A stretch of DNA of 64,000 bases from Paenibacillus endophyticus (GCF_014192395.1 NZ_JACHXW010000019.1:1-64000), one strand, 5' to 3'. Shown: positions 15,618 to 24,637, numbered from the stretch's first letter. Notes: generated from the letters alone by a model not told the origin. Numbers and translations: made by a program.

Positions 15618-17165
15618 ATGAAGCAAGTTAAACAAAAAACATCTATGCTTCTTCTAATGATGATGACTATCGTATTAATCGTGTCTGGATGCTCGGGAAA
15701 CGGCAACAAAAACAATGCAGAAGCGACAAAGGAGCCTGCAGCAGCAACAGAGAAGCCGGCTGCCACAGAAGAAGAGCCTCCAGCGAATGAGTTGAAGCCT
15801 TACCAGCTTTCACTTGTTTACCCTGGAACGCCGCAAACGGATGAGAAAAAGATCGAAGAAGCATTAAATAAAATCCTTACTGAAAAAATCAATGCAACAA
15901 TCGACCTCAGACCGATCGATTGGGGCGCATGGGATGACAAAATCAATCTGATGGTTGCTTCGCAGGAAGAAGTGGATATCGTGTTCACGGCTCAATGGAA
16001 CGGCCATGCCAAATACGTAGCTAAAGGAGCATTCCTTGATCTAGGCGAGCTTCTTGAGCAATATGGCAAAGGCATTACGGATTCTTTGGATCCTGCCTTT
16101 ATTGAAGGTGCCAAAATCAACGGTAAAAACTATGGGGTTCCAACCAATAAAGAGCTTGCTGCACTTGGCGGAATCGTATACCGCAAAGACGTGACCGATG
16201 AGCTTGGCATTGACATGACGAATGTGAAGACGCCTCAGGACCTCGATGCTGTCTACGCGGTTATTAAAGCGAAAAGACCGGATCTGACTCCGCTGTACAC
16301 AACAGGAGGCGCGTTCAACTCCCATTTCTTCGCTAACTATGATTTCTTAGGCGATTCAACGATTCCAGGAGCGATTCTCAAGGATTTGGACGGTACAAAG
16401 GTAGCTGCAGTTGAGGAAATTGATCGCTACAAGGAATTTTTGAACCTTACTCGCGATTACTTTAAAAAGGGTTATATCAATGCTGATGCAGCAACAACTC
16501 AAGTATCCTCTTCAGATGCTTGGAAAGCAGGAACGGTATTCTCTACACTGGAGCCATTGAAACCAGGCAAGGATGCTGAAGTAGCAAGCGCGGCTGGCCT
16601 ATCGGGCAAGCTTGCACAAATTTCAATGAGCGAGAAAACAGTTGCAACTTCAGAAACAGCTGGATCCATGCTCGGCGTATCTTTTACATCCAAAGATCCT
16701 GCTCGCGCAATGATGCTGATCAATCTTCTTCATACGGACAAAGAAATCAATAACATTCTGAACTTCGGTATCGAAGGCGATCACTTCACGAGAAACGGCG
16801 AGATCATTACGGCAACGGACAACACAGCTAATTACAACCCAGGCTCTGCATGGATGTTTGGCAATCAGTTCCTTAACTATGTTTGGGATACAGAGGATCC
16901 AGAGAAATGGGCGAAATTCAAAGAGTTTAACCAAAATGCAAAGGTATCTCCAGGCCTTGGATTCGTATTCGACAGCGAACCGGTCAAAGCAGAGGTTGGC
17001 GCGCTTGCAAACGTCATTCGCCAGTATCAAAGAGCTTTGGAAACCGGCTCGGTTGACGTAGATAAAACGTTGGCAGATTACGAGAAAAAGCTGAAGGATG
17101 CAGGCGTAGAAAAGGTAGTTGCCGAGAAACAGAAGCAATTCGACGCTTTCCTTGCAAGCAAGTAA
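15618..17165 (+). CDS. Extracellular solute-binding lipoprotein 1, LplA type
   Basis: 515 residues with a lipoprotein signal peptide (lipobox IVSGC near residue 24), a low-complexity Ala/Glu/Pro linker (about 28-50), and a large binding domain of the LplA/YtcQ family. The ATG at 15618 is preceded by AGGGAGG. The frame is open further upstream (to 15516), but that would overlap the permease gene and lacks a ribosome site. It should deliver oligosaccharides, plausibly rhamnogalacturonan fragments given the neighbouring lyase, to the LplB/LplC permeases. A clear paralog follows. Confidence 0.9.
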   Translation: MKQVKQKTSMLLLMMMTIVLIVSGCSGNGNKNNAEATKEPAAATEKPAATEEEPPANELKPYQLSLVYPGTPQTDEKKIEEALNKILTEKINATIDLRPIDWGAWDDKINLMVASQEEVDIVFTAQWNGHAKYVAKGAFLDLGELLEQYGKGITDSLDPAFIEGAKINGKNYGVPTNKELAALGGIVYRKDVTDELGIDMTNVKTPQDLDAVYAVIKAKRPDLTPLYTTGGAFNSHFFANYDFLGDSTIPGAILKDLDGTKVAAVEEIDRYKEFLNLTRDYFKKGYINADAATTQVSSSDAWKAGTVFSTLEPLKPGKDAEVASAAGLSGKLAQISMSEKTVATSETAGSMLGVSFTSKDPARAMMLINLLHTDKEINNILNFGIEGDHFTRNGEIITATDNTANYNPGSAWMFGNQFLNYVWDTEDPEKWAKFKEFNQNAKVSPGLGFVFDSEPVKAEVGALANVIRQYQRALETGSVDVDKTLADYEKKLKDAGVEKVVAEKQKQFDAFLASK

Positions 17166-17193
17166 TACGCTTGCCCATTTAAAATAATAGCGA

Positions 17194-17226
17194 AAACCCG
17201 TGCCCTCTGAGGCACGGGTTTTTGTG
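17194..17226 (+). terminator. Terminator after solute-binding protein 1
   Basis: AACCCGTGCC and GGCACGGGTT arms around a TCTGA loop are followed by a T run. The second binding-protein gene begins 290 bases further on, so it may have its own promoter or depend on read-through. Confidence 0.92.
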
Positions 17227-17278
17227 CAAATATAAGACTTTATATGTTTCATGCGATAAAGTATCTTCTATTTCTACG

Positions 17279-17421
17279 AGAAACGGACACCATCCTCTTG
17301 CAGAGGACGGCGAAGCCGTTTCTTCTTGAAATATAGGAAAGGATATGATTTCGCCATTCTTTCTCTATATTTCTCGGAATGAAACGCGCTGCGCCGCCAA
17401 AGGACAGCGACAGCCGTTTCA
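17279..17421. repeat. Paired-hairpin intergenic repeat (copy 1)
   Basis: The 352-base gap between the two binding-protein genes holds three imperfect hairpins. Type B (17280-17322) has GAAACGG/CCGTTTC ends. Type A (17331-17371) has a TATAGGAAAGGA arm and its complement TTCTCTATA around a conserved TATGATTTCGCCA loop. A second type B spans 17381-17420. Closely related A-B units occur at 26293-26581 and 61036-61128, so this is a dispersed repeat and not an ordinary terminator. Confidence 0.82.
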
Positions 17422-17517
17422 CCTTGTGTTTATACTTGTGCTTGCATTTTTTGGTGTATTCTTTACAATTAAGCATAGTTAATGCAATTCATTATCGCAC
17501 GAGGGGGCAATCCGATA

Positions 17518-19080
17518 ATGACCCGAAGGACGCGCAGACCGATTCGTGCCAAGAATCTCTTGCTGGCTTGCTTGTTTCTTCTATGCGCATGCTCCAATCA
17601 AGGAGGGGCGGAACGCCCGTCAACAAGCAACGCTGCTGGGAACGGAATTGAAAGCGCTTCACCTCTAACCGCTGTTCAGGAAGGCGAAGACGTTTATCCA
17701 ATGAAAAGCTACACGCTTAAATTCGTATATACCGGTGCGCCGCAGAAGGATGAAGAAGAGGTTGAATCGGCAATTAATGATTACTTGATGGCCAAAATAA
17801 ACGCGAAAATAGACCTTATACCCATTGATTGGGGCCCTTGGAATGACAAAGTAAATTTGATGATCGCATCGCGCGAGATGGTTGATATACTGTTCACAGC
17901 GCAGTGGAACAAACACGCGGTGAATGTGTCGAAAGGCGCATTTTTAGAGCTGGATGAGCTGCTCGATCAATACGGCCAAGGCATTCTACAGTCGCTCGAC
18001 CCGGTTTTTCTGGCTGGAGCTAAGATTAACGGCAAAAACTACGCGGTACCGACGAATAAGGAATTAGCTGCCCAAGGCGGGATCGTATATCGGAAGGATA
18101 TTGCTGACGAGCTTGGCATCGATATGTCGCAGGTTAAGACGATAGAAGACTTGGATGCAGTCTATCAGATCATTTTGGAAAAAAAACCGGGAATGACGCC
18201 GATTTACATGAAGCAGGGCGAGACCTTCAATGCGCATTACATCGGTAATTTCGATGCACTGGGAGATACATCGATCCCGGGTATCATTCTTAAGGATGGT
18301 GAAAGTACGCAAATTAAGCCGACTTATGAGGAAGAGCGCTACGTGAAAACGTTGCGGATTACGCGTCAGTTTTACCAGAAAGGGTACATTAACAAGGATG
18401 CAACCACGAATCAAACGATGAACAATGACGCGCTGCGTTCGGGGGACGCGTTTTCCATTACATCCGCGTTGAAGCCAGGAAAGGACGAGGAGCTTGCCAT
18501 TCAATCAGGCCTGGCAGGCAAGCTGGCACAGCTTGCTCTTAATGTGAAGACGATAGCAACCTCGGAAACGGCGGGATCTATGCTGGCGATTTCTTCAACT
18601 TCCCAGGATCCCGAACGTGCGATGATGTTTATTAATATGCTGCACACGGATGTTTATTTGAATAATCTACTCAATTACGGCATTGAAGGCAAGCATTATG
18701 AAAAGGTTAATGAGCACGTCATTCGTCCCACTCCAAATACTCCTGGTTATAATCCAGGCACGAATTGGATGTTTGGCAATCAGTTTTTGAACTATGTTTG
18801 GGATAGCGAAAAAGCGGATAAGTGGGACTTATTCAGAGATTTTAACCAAAATGCGAAAATTTCCCCCGGGCTGGGCTTTGTATTCGACGGGACTCAGGTG
18901 AGAGCAGAGGTAGCTGCGGTCGTTAATGTCGATAGACAATATCAAACGGCGCTTGAAACGGGTTCCGTTGATGTGGATCAAGTGCTGCCGGAGTACATTG
19001 AAAGCTTGAAGGCAGCAGGAATTGAGAAGATTATAGCGGAGAAGCAGAAGCAGTTCGATCAATTTCTGGCAAATAAATAA
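17518..19080 (+). CDS. Extracellular solute-binding lipoprotein 2, LplA type (tandem paralog)
   Basis: 520 residues with a lipobox at LCAC (about residue 24). It aligns over its whole length with the preceding binding protein. Shared blocks include NGKNY..VPTNKELAA, GGIVYRKDI, WMFGNQFLNYVWD and PGLGFVFD. The ATG at 17518 has GAGGGGG 10 bases upstream. The duplication suggests division of labour between two related oligosaccharides feeding the same LplB/LplC permeases. The copies are diverged, so it is not a recent duplication. Confidence 0.9.
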   Translation: MTRRTRRPIRAKNLLLACLFLLCACSNQGGAERPSTSNAAGNGIESASPLTAVQEGEDVYPMKSYTLKFVYTGAPQKDEEEVESAINDYLMAKINAKIDLIPIDWGPWNDKVNLMIASREMVDILFTAQWNKHAVNVSKGAFLELDELLDQYGQGILQSLDPVFLAGAKINGKNYAVPTNKELAAQGGIVYRKDIADELGIDMSQVKTIEDLDAVYQIILEKKPGMTPIYMKQGETFNAHYIGNFDALGDTSIPGIILKDGESTQIKPTYEEERYVKTLRITRQFYQKGYINKDATTNQTMNNDALRSGDAFSITSALKPGKDEELAIQSGLAGKLAQLALNVKTIATSETAGSMLAISSTSQDPERAMMFINMLHTDVYLNNLLNYGIEGKHYEKVNEHVIRPTPNTPGYNPGTNWMFGNQFLNYVWDSEKADKWDLFRDFNQNAKISPGLGFVFDGTQVRAEVAAVVNVDRQYQTALETGSVDVDQVLPEYIESLKAAGIEKIIAEKQKQFDQFLANK

Positions 19081-19089
19081 GAATAGTTG

Positions 19090-19126
19090 GCCGGCAAGCG
19101 ACAATCGCTTCGCCGGCATATTTTTA
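19090..19126 (+). terminator. Terminator of solute-binding protein 2
   Basis: GCCGGC/GCCGGC ends with inner AAGCGA/TCGCTT pairing are followed by ATATTTTTAT. It ends the pectin-oligosaccharide locus. Confidence 0.85.
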
Positions 19127-19140
19127 TCCAATCCTGTTAG

Positions 19141-19689
19141 CTAGAGGCCGCTTCCGCCAAACAAGAAACGGTATTCCCACTGTTTATTGTCGATGTTGTC
19201 CACGCGAACCCCGCCGCTTTCCTTGGAGAAGGTATTGAGCATCTTGCCATTGCCTAGATAAACGCCTACATGGGTGACGGTTTGCTTGGATTTGGATACT
19301 TTGGCATAGCTGGTGGCGCTGCTGCCGCGGTAGGACATAAAGAACATCAAGTCTCCGCGTTTCAAGCTTGCCCAATTTGTTTTAATGGATGAATTCTTTT
19401 TGACGTAAGCAGCTTGGGCTGCGGAGGTTGAAGGCAGCGTAACGCCTGCGGCAACCTTGAATATGTGTTTGGTGAAATCCGAACAGTCAAATGTTTTGGT
19501 TGTGCTTCGGTTGGAGCCGAACTCATAAGGCGTTCCTAAGTATTTCATGCCAGTCGAGATGATCTTCTCGGTAGTTGATGATGCGGCATACGCATGATCA
19601 TGAAGGGGGAGTGTTGCACTTCCAGTACTAAATAATACGGCAGACAATAATCCAGCTGCGATAAGCTTTTTAATGGATACGTTTCTCAT
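19141..19689 (-). CDS. Secreted NlpC/P60 cell-wall endopeptidase
   Basis: 182 residues with a signal peptide (to about residue 35) and one C-terminal NlpC/P60 domain. The catalytic Cys is in FDCSDFTKH, the His in VTHVGVYLGNG, and the third polar residue follows near NTFSK. Such enzymes cleave peptidoglycan stem peptides. An AGGAGGT site lies about 13 bases before the ATG at 19689. A GTG 15 bases upstream would lie inside that ribosome site, so I reject it. There is no separate wall-binding domain. It is a single gene, transcribed opposite to both neighbours. Confidence 0.9.
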   Translation of the reverse strand: MRNVSIKKLIAAGLLSAVLFSTGSATLPLHDHAYAASSTTEKIISTGMKYLGTPYEFGSNRSTTKTFDCSDFTKHIFKVAAGVTLPSTSAAQAAYVKKNSSIKTNWASLKRGDLMFFMSYRGSSATSYAKVSKSKQTVTHVGVYLGNGKMLNTFSKESGGVRVDNIDNKQWEYRFLFGGSGL

Positions 19690-19840
19690 TGGTAGCGTAT
19701 ACACCTCCTGTACTGGTAATAACGTAACACAGGAATATGGCTACTTTAAGCTGTAATATATGGTAAGAATGGCCGTTTGACCCCCTAAGGCGGGCTTCCA
19801 ACTCGACCTAAGTCCAGTGCCAAAACCGCCGAAAGTCCGT

Positions 19841-19868
19841 TTTACAAAAGGGAAAATTGATCTAAACT
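19841..19868 (+). promoter_or_regulatory. Candidate promoter of the Lia/Psp-like operon
   Basis: TTTACA (19841-19846) and TAAACT (19863-19868), 16 bases apart, lie about 85 bases before the first gene. Two copies of AAGTCC lie just upstream (about 19810 and 19834), where a LiaR-type regulator would be expected to bind. I cannot confirm them as operators. Confidence 0.4.
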
Positions 19869-19952
19869 AAGTACATAAGCAAGAGCAACACACGCAAGGC
19901 AAGAAACAAAAAATGAAGAAATTCTAATGGTCGAAAGGAGATGGATTTGGAG

Positions 19953-20249
19953 ATGAATGGTAAAAGCGCATTAGGTGTACTGCTAATCATCGTTGGCAGC
20001 ATCGCGGTACTTAATTTTGTAGGTGTTCATTTCGGAGCGATACTCGGTTTCTTGCTTCCGTTCATACTGGTCGGATTCGGGATTGTCGGCTGGATGAACA
20101 ACAAGAAATGGATCGGCGGCATACTTATCGCAATCGGCGGCATGATGCTTCTTGGCAAGCTTGGCGGCGTAATCGTATTGCTGCTGGCAATCGGGCTGAT
20201 CGTTGGCGGTGTAAGCCTCTTTAAGAAAGACAAACGCAGCGCTTATTAA
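19953..20249 (+). CDS. Small membrane protein, LiaI-like
   Basis: About 98 residues made almost wholly of hydrophobic segments (about residues 8-25, 28-45, 52-68 and 70-86) with a basic tail (KKDKRS). It resembles LiaI and the transmembrane part of LiaF. AAAGGAG (19934-19940) fits the ATG at 19953 or a TTG at 19947 better than the ATG at 19941. It heads an operon with two PspA genes, PspC and a two-component system, so it probably serves as a membrane anchor for the PspA-type proteins, as LiaI does for LiaH. Confidence 0.75.
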   Translation: MNGKSALGVLLIIVGSIAVLNFVGVHFGAILGFLLPFILVGFGIVGWMNNKKWIGGILIAIGGMMLLGKLGGVIVLLLAIGLIVGGVSLFKKDKRSAY

Positions 20250-20325
20250 TAACTGCGAATGAATAGATAGAAACGTGAGAAGATTAGATCGGTTTTGCAC
20301 CGCAAAACGCTAAGGAGGACATGGA

Positions 20326-21012
20326 ATGAGTATTATGAAGCGAGTACGCGACATTACGGTCGCTACATTAAATGAACGGCTTGAGAAGTCAGAGGATCCG
20401 GTTCGAATGATTGATCAGTTTCTCTGGTCTACAAGAGAAGATATTATACAAGCGGAGAAACTGTACCAGCAATACGCAGGCCATAGCAATCACCTGAAAG
20501 CACAATGGCTGCAAGCGGAAGAGCAGAAGGAACGCCGTGAGAATCAAGCTTTGACTGCCTTGAAGGCAGGAGAGGAGCAGCTGGCCAGAATTGCCCTGCA
20601 CGAGAAGGCAGGCTGCGAAGAGCGTTCCATGCAATACCGGGAGCTGTTCGAGCAAAGCCGCCAGAATACGCTTGATCTAGAAGAGCAGCTGCGCGAGATG
20701 CGCAGCGAATACCAAGCCGTGTACGACAAGCGCGAATATTATGCGGCCCGCATGGAATCATTAAGATTGCAGCAGCGCTTGAACAGTCGTTACGCAAACG
20801 GGTTCGGCGATCATGGGGCACAATCCGGCGCGGCGTTTAGAAGGCTTGAGGATCGGATCAGCGGGATGGAGCATGAAGCCAAGAGCTTGCGCGACATCCG
20901 CAGAATGGGGCAAGAATTCGTAACGGAAGCGGGCAATACCGTACAATCCGTTATAGAACGCGAGCTTGAGCAGCTGAAGCGAAAGCTTGAGAAAGAAGGA
21001 TGGACGTCTTGA
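20326..21012 (+). CDS. PspA/IM30 family protein, first paralog
   Basis: 228 residues, almost entirely coiled coil. It begins MSIMKRVRDITVATLNERLEK, the amphipathic membrane-binding helix of PspA/LiaH proteins, followed by the EDPVRMIDQF motif. PspA proteins form large oligomers on the inner face of the membrane and protect it during envelope stress. GGAGG is correctly spaced before the ATG. The end overlaps the PspC gene by 13 bases. It is less conserved than the second PspA of the operon. Confidence 0.9.
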   Translation: MSIMKRVRDITVATLNERLEKSEDPVRMIDQFLWSTREDIIQAEKLYQQYAGHSNHLKAQWLQAEEQKERRENQALTALKAGEEQLARIALHEKAGCEERSMQYRELFEQSRQNTLDLEEQLREMRSEYQAVYDKREYYAARMESLRLQQRLNSRYANGFGDHGAQSGAAFRRLEDRISGMEHEAKSLRDIRRMGQEFVTEAGNTVQSVIERELEQLKRKLEKEGWTS

Positions 21013-21467
21013 GGAAATTTTACCGCTCATCACGCGACAAGAAGTTATTCGGTCTTTGCGGCGGCTTAGCAGAAATGTTGAATGTTGATGCGACGCTCCT
21101 GAGGATTTTACTCATAGTTGTCACCATATTTACAAGCGGTGCGGTTATTCTGATCTATATTATCGCTGGTCTAGTTGTACCGAAAGAACCGCCGGTTTAC
21201 TCTAACTTCGGTCCTAACGGCTATGGCAACGGATATGGCGGCAGCTACAACCCTGGTTATGGTCAACAGCCTAATACGCCGTTCGGAGGACCTTACAAAA
21301 ACCCGCCGCAAGCGCCAGGCGCTTGGAATACGCAAGGACCTGCACCGCAGCCATCACCATCATCCCAATTTGACAGTATGATGGATGACCTGGAGAAAAA
21401 AGCATTGCGTCGTGAAATTGAAGAATTGAAAGCCAAAATTGCTAAATACGAGAAGGGAGATTTTTAA
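21000..21467 (+). CDS. PspC-domain membrane protein
   Basis: 155 residues. The N-terminal PspC domain (about residues 5-65) has [19 protein letters not shown] followed by one transmembrane helix ([21 protein letters not shown]). Then comes a Gly/Tyr/Pro/Asn-rich disordered segment (about 70-120) and a C-terminal coiled coil ([17 protein letters not shown]). The ATG at 21000 lies right on the AAGAAGG site, so the TTG at 21009 may be the true start. Placement between two PspA genes indicates a membrane partner that senses or recruits PspA. Confidence 0.88.
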   Translation: MDVLRKFYRSSRDKKLFGLCGGLAEMLNVDATLLRILLIVVTIFTSGAVILIYIIAGLVVPKEPPVYSNFGPNGYGNGYGGSYNPGYGQQPNTPFGGPYKNPPQAPGAWNTQGPAPQPSPSSQFDSMMDDLEKKALRREIEELKAKIAKYEKGDF

Positions 21468-21468
21468 T

Positions 21469-22176
21469 ATGGGAATTTTCAAACGCATGAAGGATATGAC
21501 GAAGGCATCGCTAAATGAGGCATTGGACAAAATGGAGGATCCGATTGTCATGCTGAATCAATACCTGCGCGACATGGAGTCCGAAATCCATCAAGCCGAG
21601 GTAACCGTAGCGAAGCAGATGGCTAATGAGCGCCGGATGAAGCAGCGCTTGGAAGAAACAGTGCGCAGCGCAGCTGATCGTGAATCGAAAGCGGAAGCGG
21701 CACTTAGAGCTGGCCAAGAGGAGCTCGCACGCAAATTGCTGGAAGAGAAGCTTTATTTCGACCAAAAGGTAACGGAATATGTCGAGCTTCATGGACAATC
21801 GAAGTCCCAAGCAGAAGAATTGATGCAACAGCTGCACACAATGAAGGAAGAGTTCTACCAATTGCGCAACAAACGCAATGAGCTCGTTTCCCGTGCACAG
21901 GTTGCCAAAGCGCAGAAGCAGATGGCGCAGCTTACCGCAAACCACACGATTGACAGCGGCTCAGCATCACGCGGCTTCTATCGCATGGAAGAAAAAATTA
22001 TGCAGCTTGAGGCAGAGGCAGATGTTCTTCGCACTCCGTATTCATACAGCGGCGCGAAAAGCACCTTCAACGCTGCTGATGCAGAGAAGCAAATCAAAGT
22101 TGATGAGCAGCTGCAAGCATTGAAAAACAAGCTGAATCCTACGACTTCGCTTACGAAGGAATCAACTGAGGAATAG
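21469..22176 (+). CDS. PspA/IM30 family protein, second paralog (LiaH-like)
   Basis: 235 residues of coiled coil. It starts [21 protein letters not shown], a typical PspA/LiaH amphipathic helix, then [18 protein letters not shown], the strongly conserved family motif. AAGGGAG precedes the ATG, 1 base after the PspC stop. It is closer to canonical PspA than the first copy. Having two PspA paralogs in one operon allows mixed oligomers or specialised roles. Confidence 0.93.
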   Translation: MGIFKRMKDMTKASLNEALDKMEDPIVMLNQYLRDMESEIHQAEVTVAKQMANERRMKQRLEETVRSAADRESKAEAALRAGQEELARKLLEEKLYFDQKVTEYVELHGQSKSQAEELMQQLHTMKEEFYQLRNKRNELVSRAQVAKAQKQMAQLTANHTIDSGSASRGFYRMEEKIMQLEAEADVLRTPYSYSGAKSTFNAADAEKQIKVDEQLQALKNKLNPTTSLTKESTEE

Positions 22177-22193
22177 TATGTGGAACGATGAGA

Positions 22194-22225
22194 GAAGCGG
22201 ACCGTCTTACGGTCTGCTCTTTCAT
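22194..22225 (+). terminator. Terminator or attenuator inside the Lia/Psp-like cluster
   Basis: AGCGGACCGT pairs with ACGGTCTGCT (one G-U) around CTT, followed by CTTTC. The T run is weak, so some read-through into the kinase gene is plausible. Confidence 0.65.
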
Positions 22226-22272
22226 GCGTTTGGGCTATTATGCCAGTAAACAAGATTAAACAATGAAATACG

Positions 22273-22302
22273 CTGACATAAGCTTGCGATACAGGTTAAA
22301 AT
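22273..22302 (+). promoter_or_regulatory. Candidate promoter of the kinase/regulator pair
   Basis: CTGACA (22273-22278) and TAAAAT (22297-22302) are 18 bases apart and lie 25 bases before the kinase start. This would allow constitutive low-level expression of the sensor pair independent of the stress-induced upstream genes. Confidence 0.5.
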
Positions 22303-22326
22303 AGTACATAGAGGGAAGTGAGCCGT

Positions 22327-23328
22327 ATGGAGCAAGGCAACAAAGCTGACCAGCCAAATCATGCGGCCCGCAGGCGCAATGTGGCAGAAACGGTGTTATG
22401 GCTGCTTATTATTATTAGCTTGGTCGTTATCGTCCTGCAAGGCATCGGATACGTGGAGCTGTTTACGCTGCAAGGCAAATGGGCAGTCGTCGGGCTGACG
22501 ATAGTTGGAGCCGGACTTGCGGCAGCCACGTTGAACGGTTATTTGCAAAATTCGAAGCTGAAGGAAACGCTCAAGCGGATGACTGAACAGCAGATGAAAC
22601 GTCGCTTTACGGTTACCTTGAGCAATGGCGAGAAAACGGACAACGAGGTTTCTGAGCAGGAGCAAGTCGATCCGAAATGGACGGAGAAAGTGAAATTCAC
22701 AGCCGTTATCGAGGAACGTCAGCGGCTGGCGCGCGAGCTGCATGATGCGGTAAGCCAGCAGCTATTCGCGATTTCCATGACGGCGACTGCCGTCAGTCGA
22801 ACCATTGATCGTGATTGGGAGCGTGCAAAGCGGCAGGTACAGCTTATCGAGGAGATGGCTGCCGTTGCCCAATCAGAGATGCGAGCTTTGCTGCTTCATC
22901 TTCGGCCCGTCCACCTGGACGGAAAAAATCTCGGGCAGGCGCTTACTGTGCTGGTGGATGAGCTGAAGCAGAAGGTGCCGATGACGATTATGCTGGAGGT
23001 GGACGAGACGATTGTTCTGCCGCCGAATGCAGAGGACCATCTGTTCCGAATTGCCCAAGAGGCTTTGTCCAATACGCTGCGGCACTCGAAAGCGGAGAGT
23101 ATGGATATTAAGCTGGTGCGGATAAATAATCAAGTTTATATGAGCCTGCAGGACAGCGGGGTAGGTTTTGATCTCGAAGCGAAAAAACAAACCTCTTATG
23201 GGCTCCTTACGATGGAGGAGCGTGTGATGGAGCTGGGCGGATCTCTGCAAATGATTTCTAAGCCTGGAGAAGGCACCATTATTCAAATATGGATTCCTGT
23301 CGATTCACAACGAGAGACGAAAGTATAA
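22327..23328 (+). CDS. Sensor histidine kinase, LiaS/NarX-like
   Basis: 333 residues. Two closely spaced transmembrane helices (about residues 20-42 and 52-72) leave almost no extracellular loop, the intramembrane-sensing layout. A HisKA_3 domain (RQRLARELHDAVSQQLFAI, phospho-acceptor His) and HATPase_c (DHLFRIAQEALSNTLRHS, DSGVGFD) follow. The ATG at 22327 fits the AGAGGGA site better than the GTG at 22318. No recognisable HAMP domain is seen, unlike classic LiaS. It pairs with the response regulator 39 bases downstream. Confidence 0.9.
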   Translation: MEQGNKADQPNHAARRRNVAETVLWLLIIISLVVIVLQGIGYVELFTLQGKWAVVGLTIVGAGLAAATLNGYLQNSKLKETLKRMTEQQMKRRFTVTLSNGEKTDNEVSEQEQVDPKWTEKVKFTAVIEERQRLARELHDAVSQQLFAISMTATAVSRTIDRDWERAKRQVQLIEEMAAVAQSEMRALLLHLRPVHLDGKNLGQALTVLVDELKQKVPMTIMLEVDETIVLPPNAEDHLFRIAQEALSNTLRHSKAESMDIKLVRINNQVYMSLQDSGVGFDLEAKKQTSYGLLTMEERVMELGGSLQMISKPGEGTIIQIWIPVDSQRETKV

Positions 23329-23367
23329 ACCAAGCTTATTTTTCTAAAATAAAAGGCGGTGTAAGGC

Positions 23368-24036
23368 GTGGAAGCAATGGAACAATTAACTCAGCCGATC
23401 AAGGTGCTGCTTGTCGATGATCATGAAATGGTACGGATCGGGCTTGCGGCGGTGCTCGATACCGAAGACGGCATTGAGGTTGTCGGCGAAGCGAGCAATG
23501 GGATGGATGGAATCCGACTGGCACAGGCTTATAAACCGGATGTTGTGTTGATGGATTTAGTCATGGACGGCATGGACGGCGTGGAGACGACAGCAAAGCT
23601 GCTCGAGCTTTATCCGGAATGCAAGGTTATCGTGCTTACCAGCTACTTGGATGACAGCAAGCTTTATCCGGTCATTGAAGCGGGAGCCTTCAGCTATTTG
23701 CTGAAGACGTCGCGGGCGACGGAAATCGCAGATGCAATCCGTGCTGCTGCGCGGGGACAATCGGTATTGGAGTCGCAGGTGGCAGCCAAAATGATGAATC
23801 GCTTCCGGCAACCCAAGCAGCAGGAGCAAGCTCCGCTGCATGATGAGCTGACCGATCGCGAGATGGATGTGCTGAAGCGTGTGGCGCGGGGAAGATCCAA
23901 TCAGGAAATTGCCGATGAGCTGTTTATCGGTGTCAAAACCGTCAAATTTCATATCACGAATATTTTTAATAAGCTCGATGTAGATGACCGAACGCAGGCG
24001 GCCATTTATGCGCTGAAGCAAGGAATAGCGGAATAG
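23368..24036 (+). CDS. LuxR-type response regulator, LiaR-like
   Basis: 222 residues. The receiver domain (about 8-125) has LLVDDHEM, phospho-acceptor Asp in VLMDLVMDGMDG, Thr in VLTSY and Lys in LLKTS. The C-terminal LuxR/NarL HTH (about 155-215) has LTDREMDVLKRVARGRSNQEIA and VKTVKFHITNIFNKL. GTG start with AAAAGGCGG. Partner of the upstream kinase. By analogy with LiaR it should activate the PspA/PspC operon under envelope stress. Confidence 0.92.
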   Translation: MEAMEQLTQPIKVLLVDDHEMVRIGLAAVLDTEDGIEVVGEASNGMDGIRLAQAYKPDVVLMDLVMDGMDGVETTAKLLELYPECKVIVLTSYLDDSKLYPVIEAGAFSYLLKTSRATEIADAIRAAARGQSVLESQVAAKMMNRFRQPKQQEQAPLHDELTDREMDVLKRVARGRSNQEIADELFIGVKTVKFHITNIFNKLDVDDRTQAAIYALKQGIAE

Positions 24037-24042
24037 CAAGCA

Positions 24043-24543
24043 TCACGAAAGCGGGAGCAAGGCTATTATTTTTTGATACATGAGCGCGGTCTGGTTAACA
24101 TCAATAGCAGGTATGGACGAGTTGTCCGCCATGAAATTGCTCATTTCAGGCCATAGGGCTGCAGCAAGTGGGTTGGTAAGCTCGTTTAGTAGCGCTGTGT
24201 CTTGCGCTGAACGAATCATAATGATTTTGGGATAGGAGGCGTCCTTGAAGCCTTCAACAAGCACGACATCAACCTCTGACATATGGGCAAGCAGCTGATC
24301 CAGCGGCTCAGAATACGGCTTTAGTATGGCCGTGCGATTAGCTGAAGTGATTGCCGTAATGTCTGCCCCGGCCGCTTGGTGCTTCCAAGTGTCGGTTCCT
24401 GGGGTATCGATCTGAAAATCATGCGCATCGCGCTTAACTGTTCCAACTTTATAACCTGCAAGCTTTAAATGCTCCGTCAGCCGGCAAACCAATGTGGTTT
24501 TGCCGGTATTTTTGTATCCGACGATTTGGATGATAATTGGCAT
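24043..24543 (-). CDS. mobB: Molybdopterin-guanine dinucleotide biosynthesis adaptor MobB
   Basis: 166 residues. P-loop at residues 8-16 (GYKNTGKTTL), then the MobB motifs KRDAHDFQIDTPGTDTWKH and VDVVLVEGFK. MobB is a GTP-binding adaptor that assists MobA in attaching GMP to molybdopterin. It is convergent with the response regulator gene (6 bases between stops) and divergent from moeA, which acts in the same pathway. mobA and the moa genes are not in this window. Confidence 0.93.
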   Translation of the reverse strand: MPIIIQIVGYKNTGKTTLVCRLTEHLKLAGYKVGTVKRDAHDFQIDTPGTDTWKHQAAGADITAITSANRTAILKPYSEPLDQLLAHMSEVDVVLVEGFKDASYPKIIMIRSAQDTALLNELTNPLAAALWPEMSNFMADNSSIPAIDVNQTALMYQKIIALLPLS

Positions 24544-24637
24544 GATTTTCTCCTTTATGATGCGTTTACGGTAATTGCCAATAGTTTAACATACATTGTA
24601 AAATGAATGCTGGATATGCTGCCGTCAGGGCTAAGCT

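Noticed and set aside
17645-17660. A cre-like TGAAAGCGCTTCA inside the second binding-protein gene
   Set aside because: It falls in the coding sequence for the linker after the signal peptide and lacks one central base of the consensus. It could act as an internal roadblock but is too weak to call.
19800-19842. Two AAGTCC copies as a LiaR box
   Set aside because: I could not recall or confirm a LiaR consensus well enough, and the copies are not in a clear inverted arrangement.
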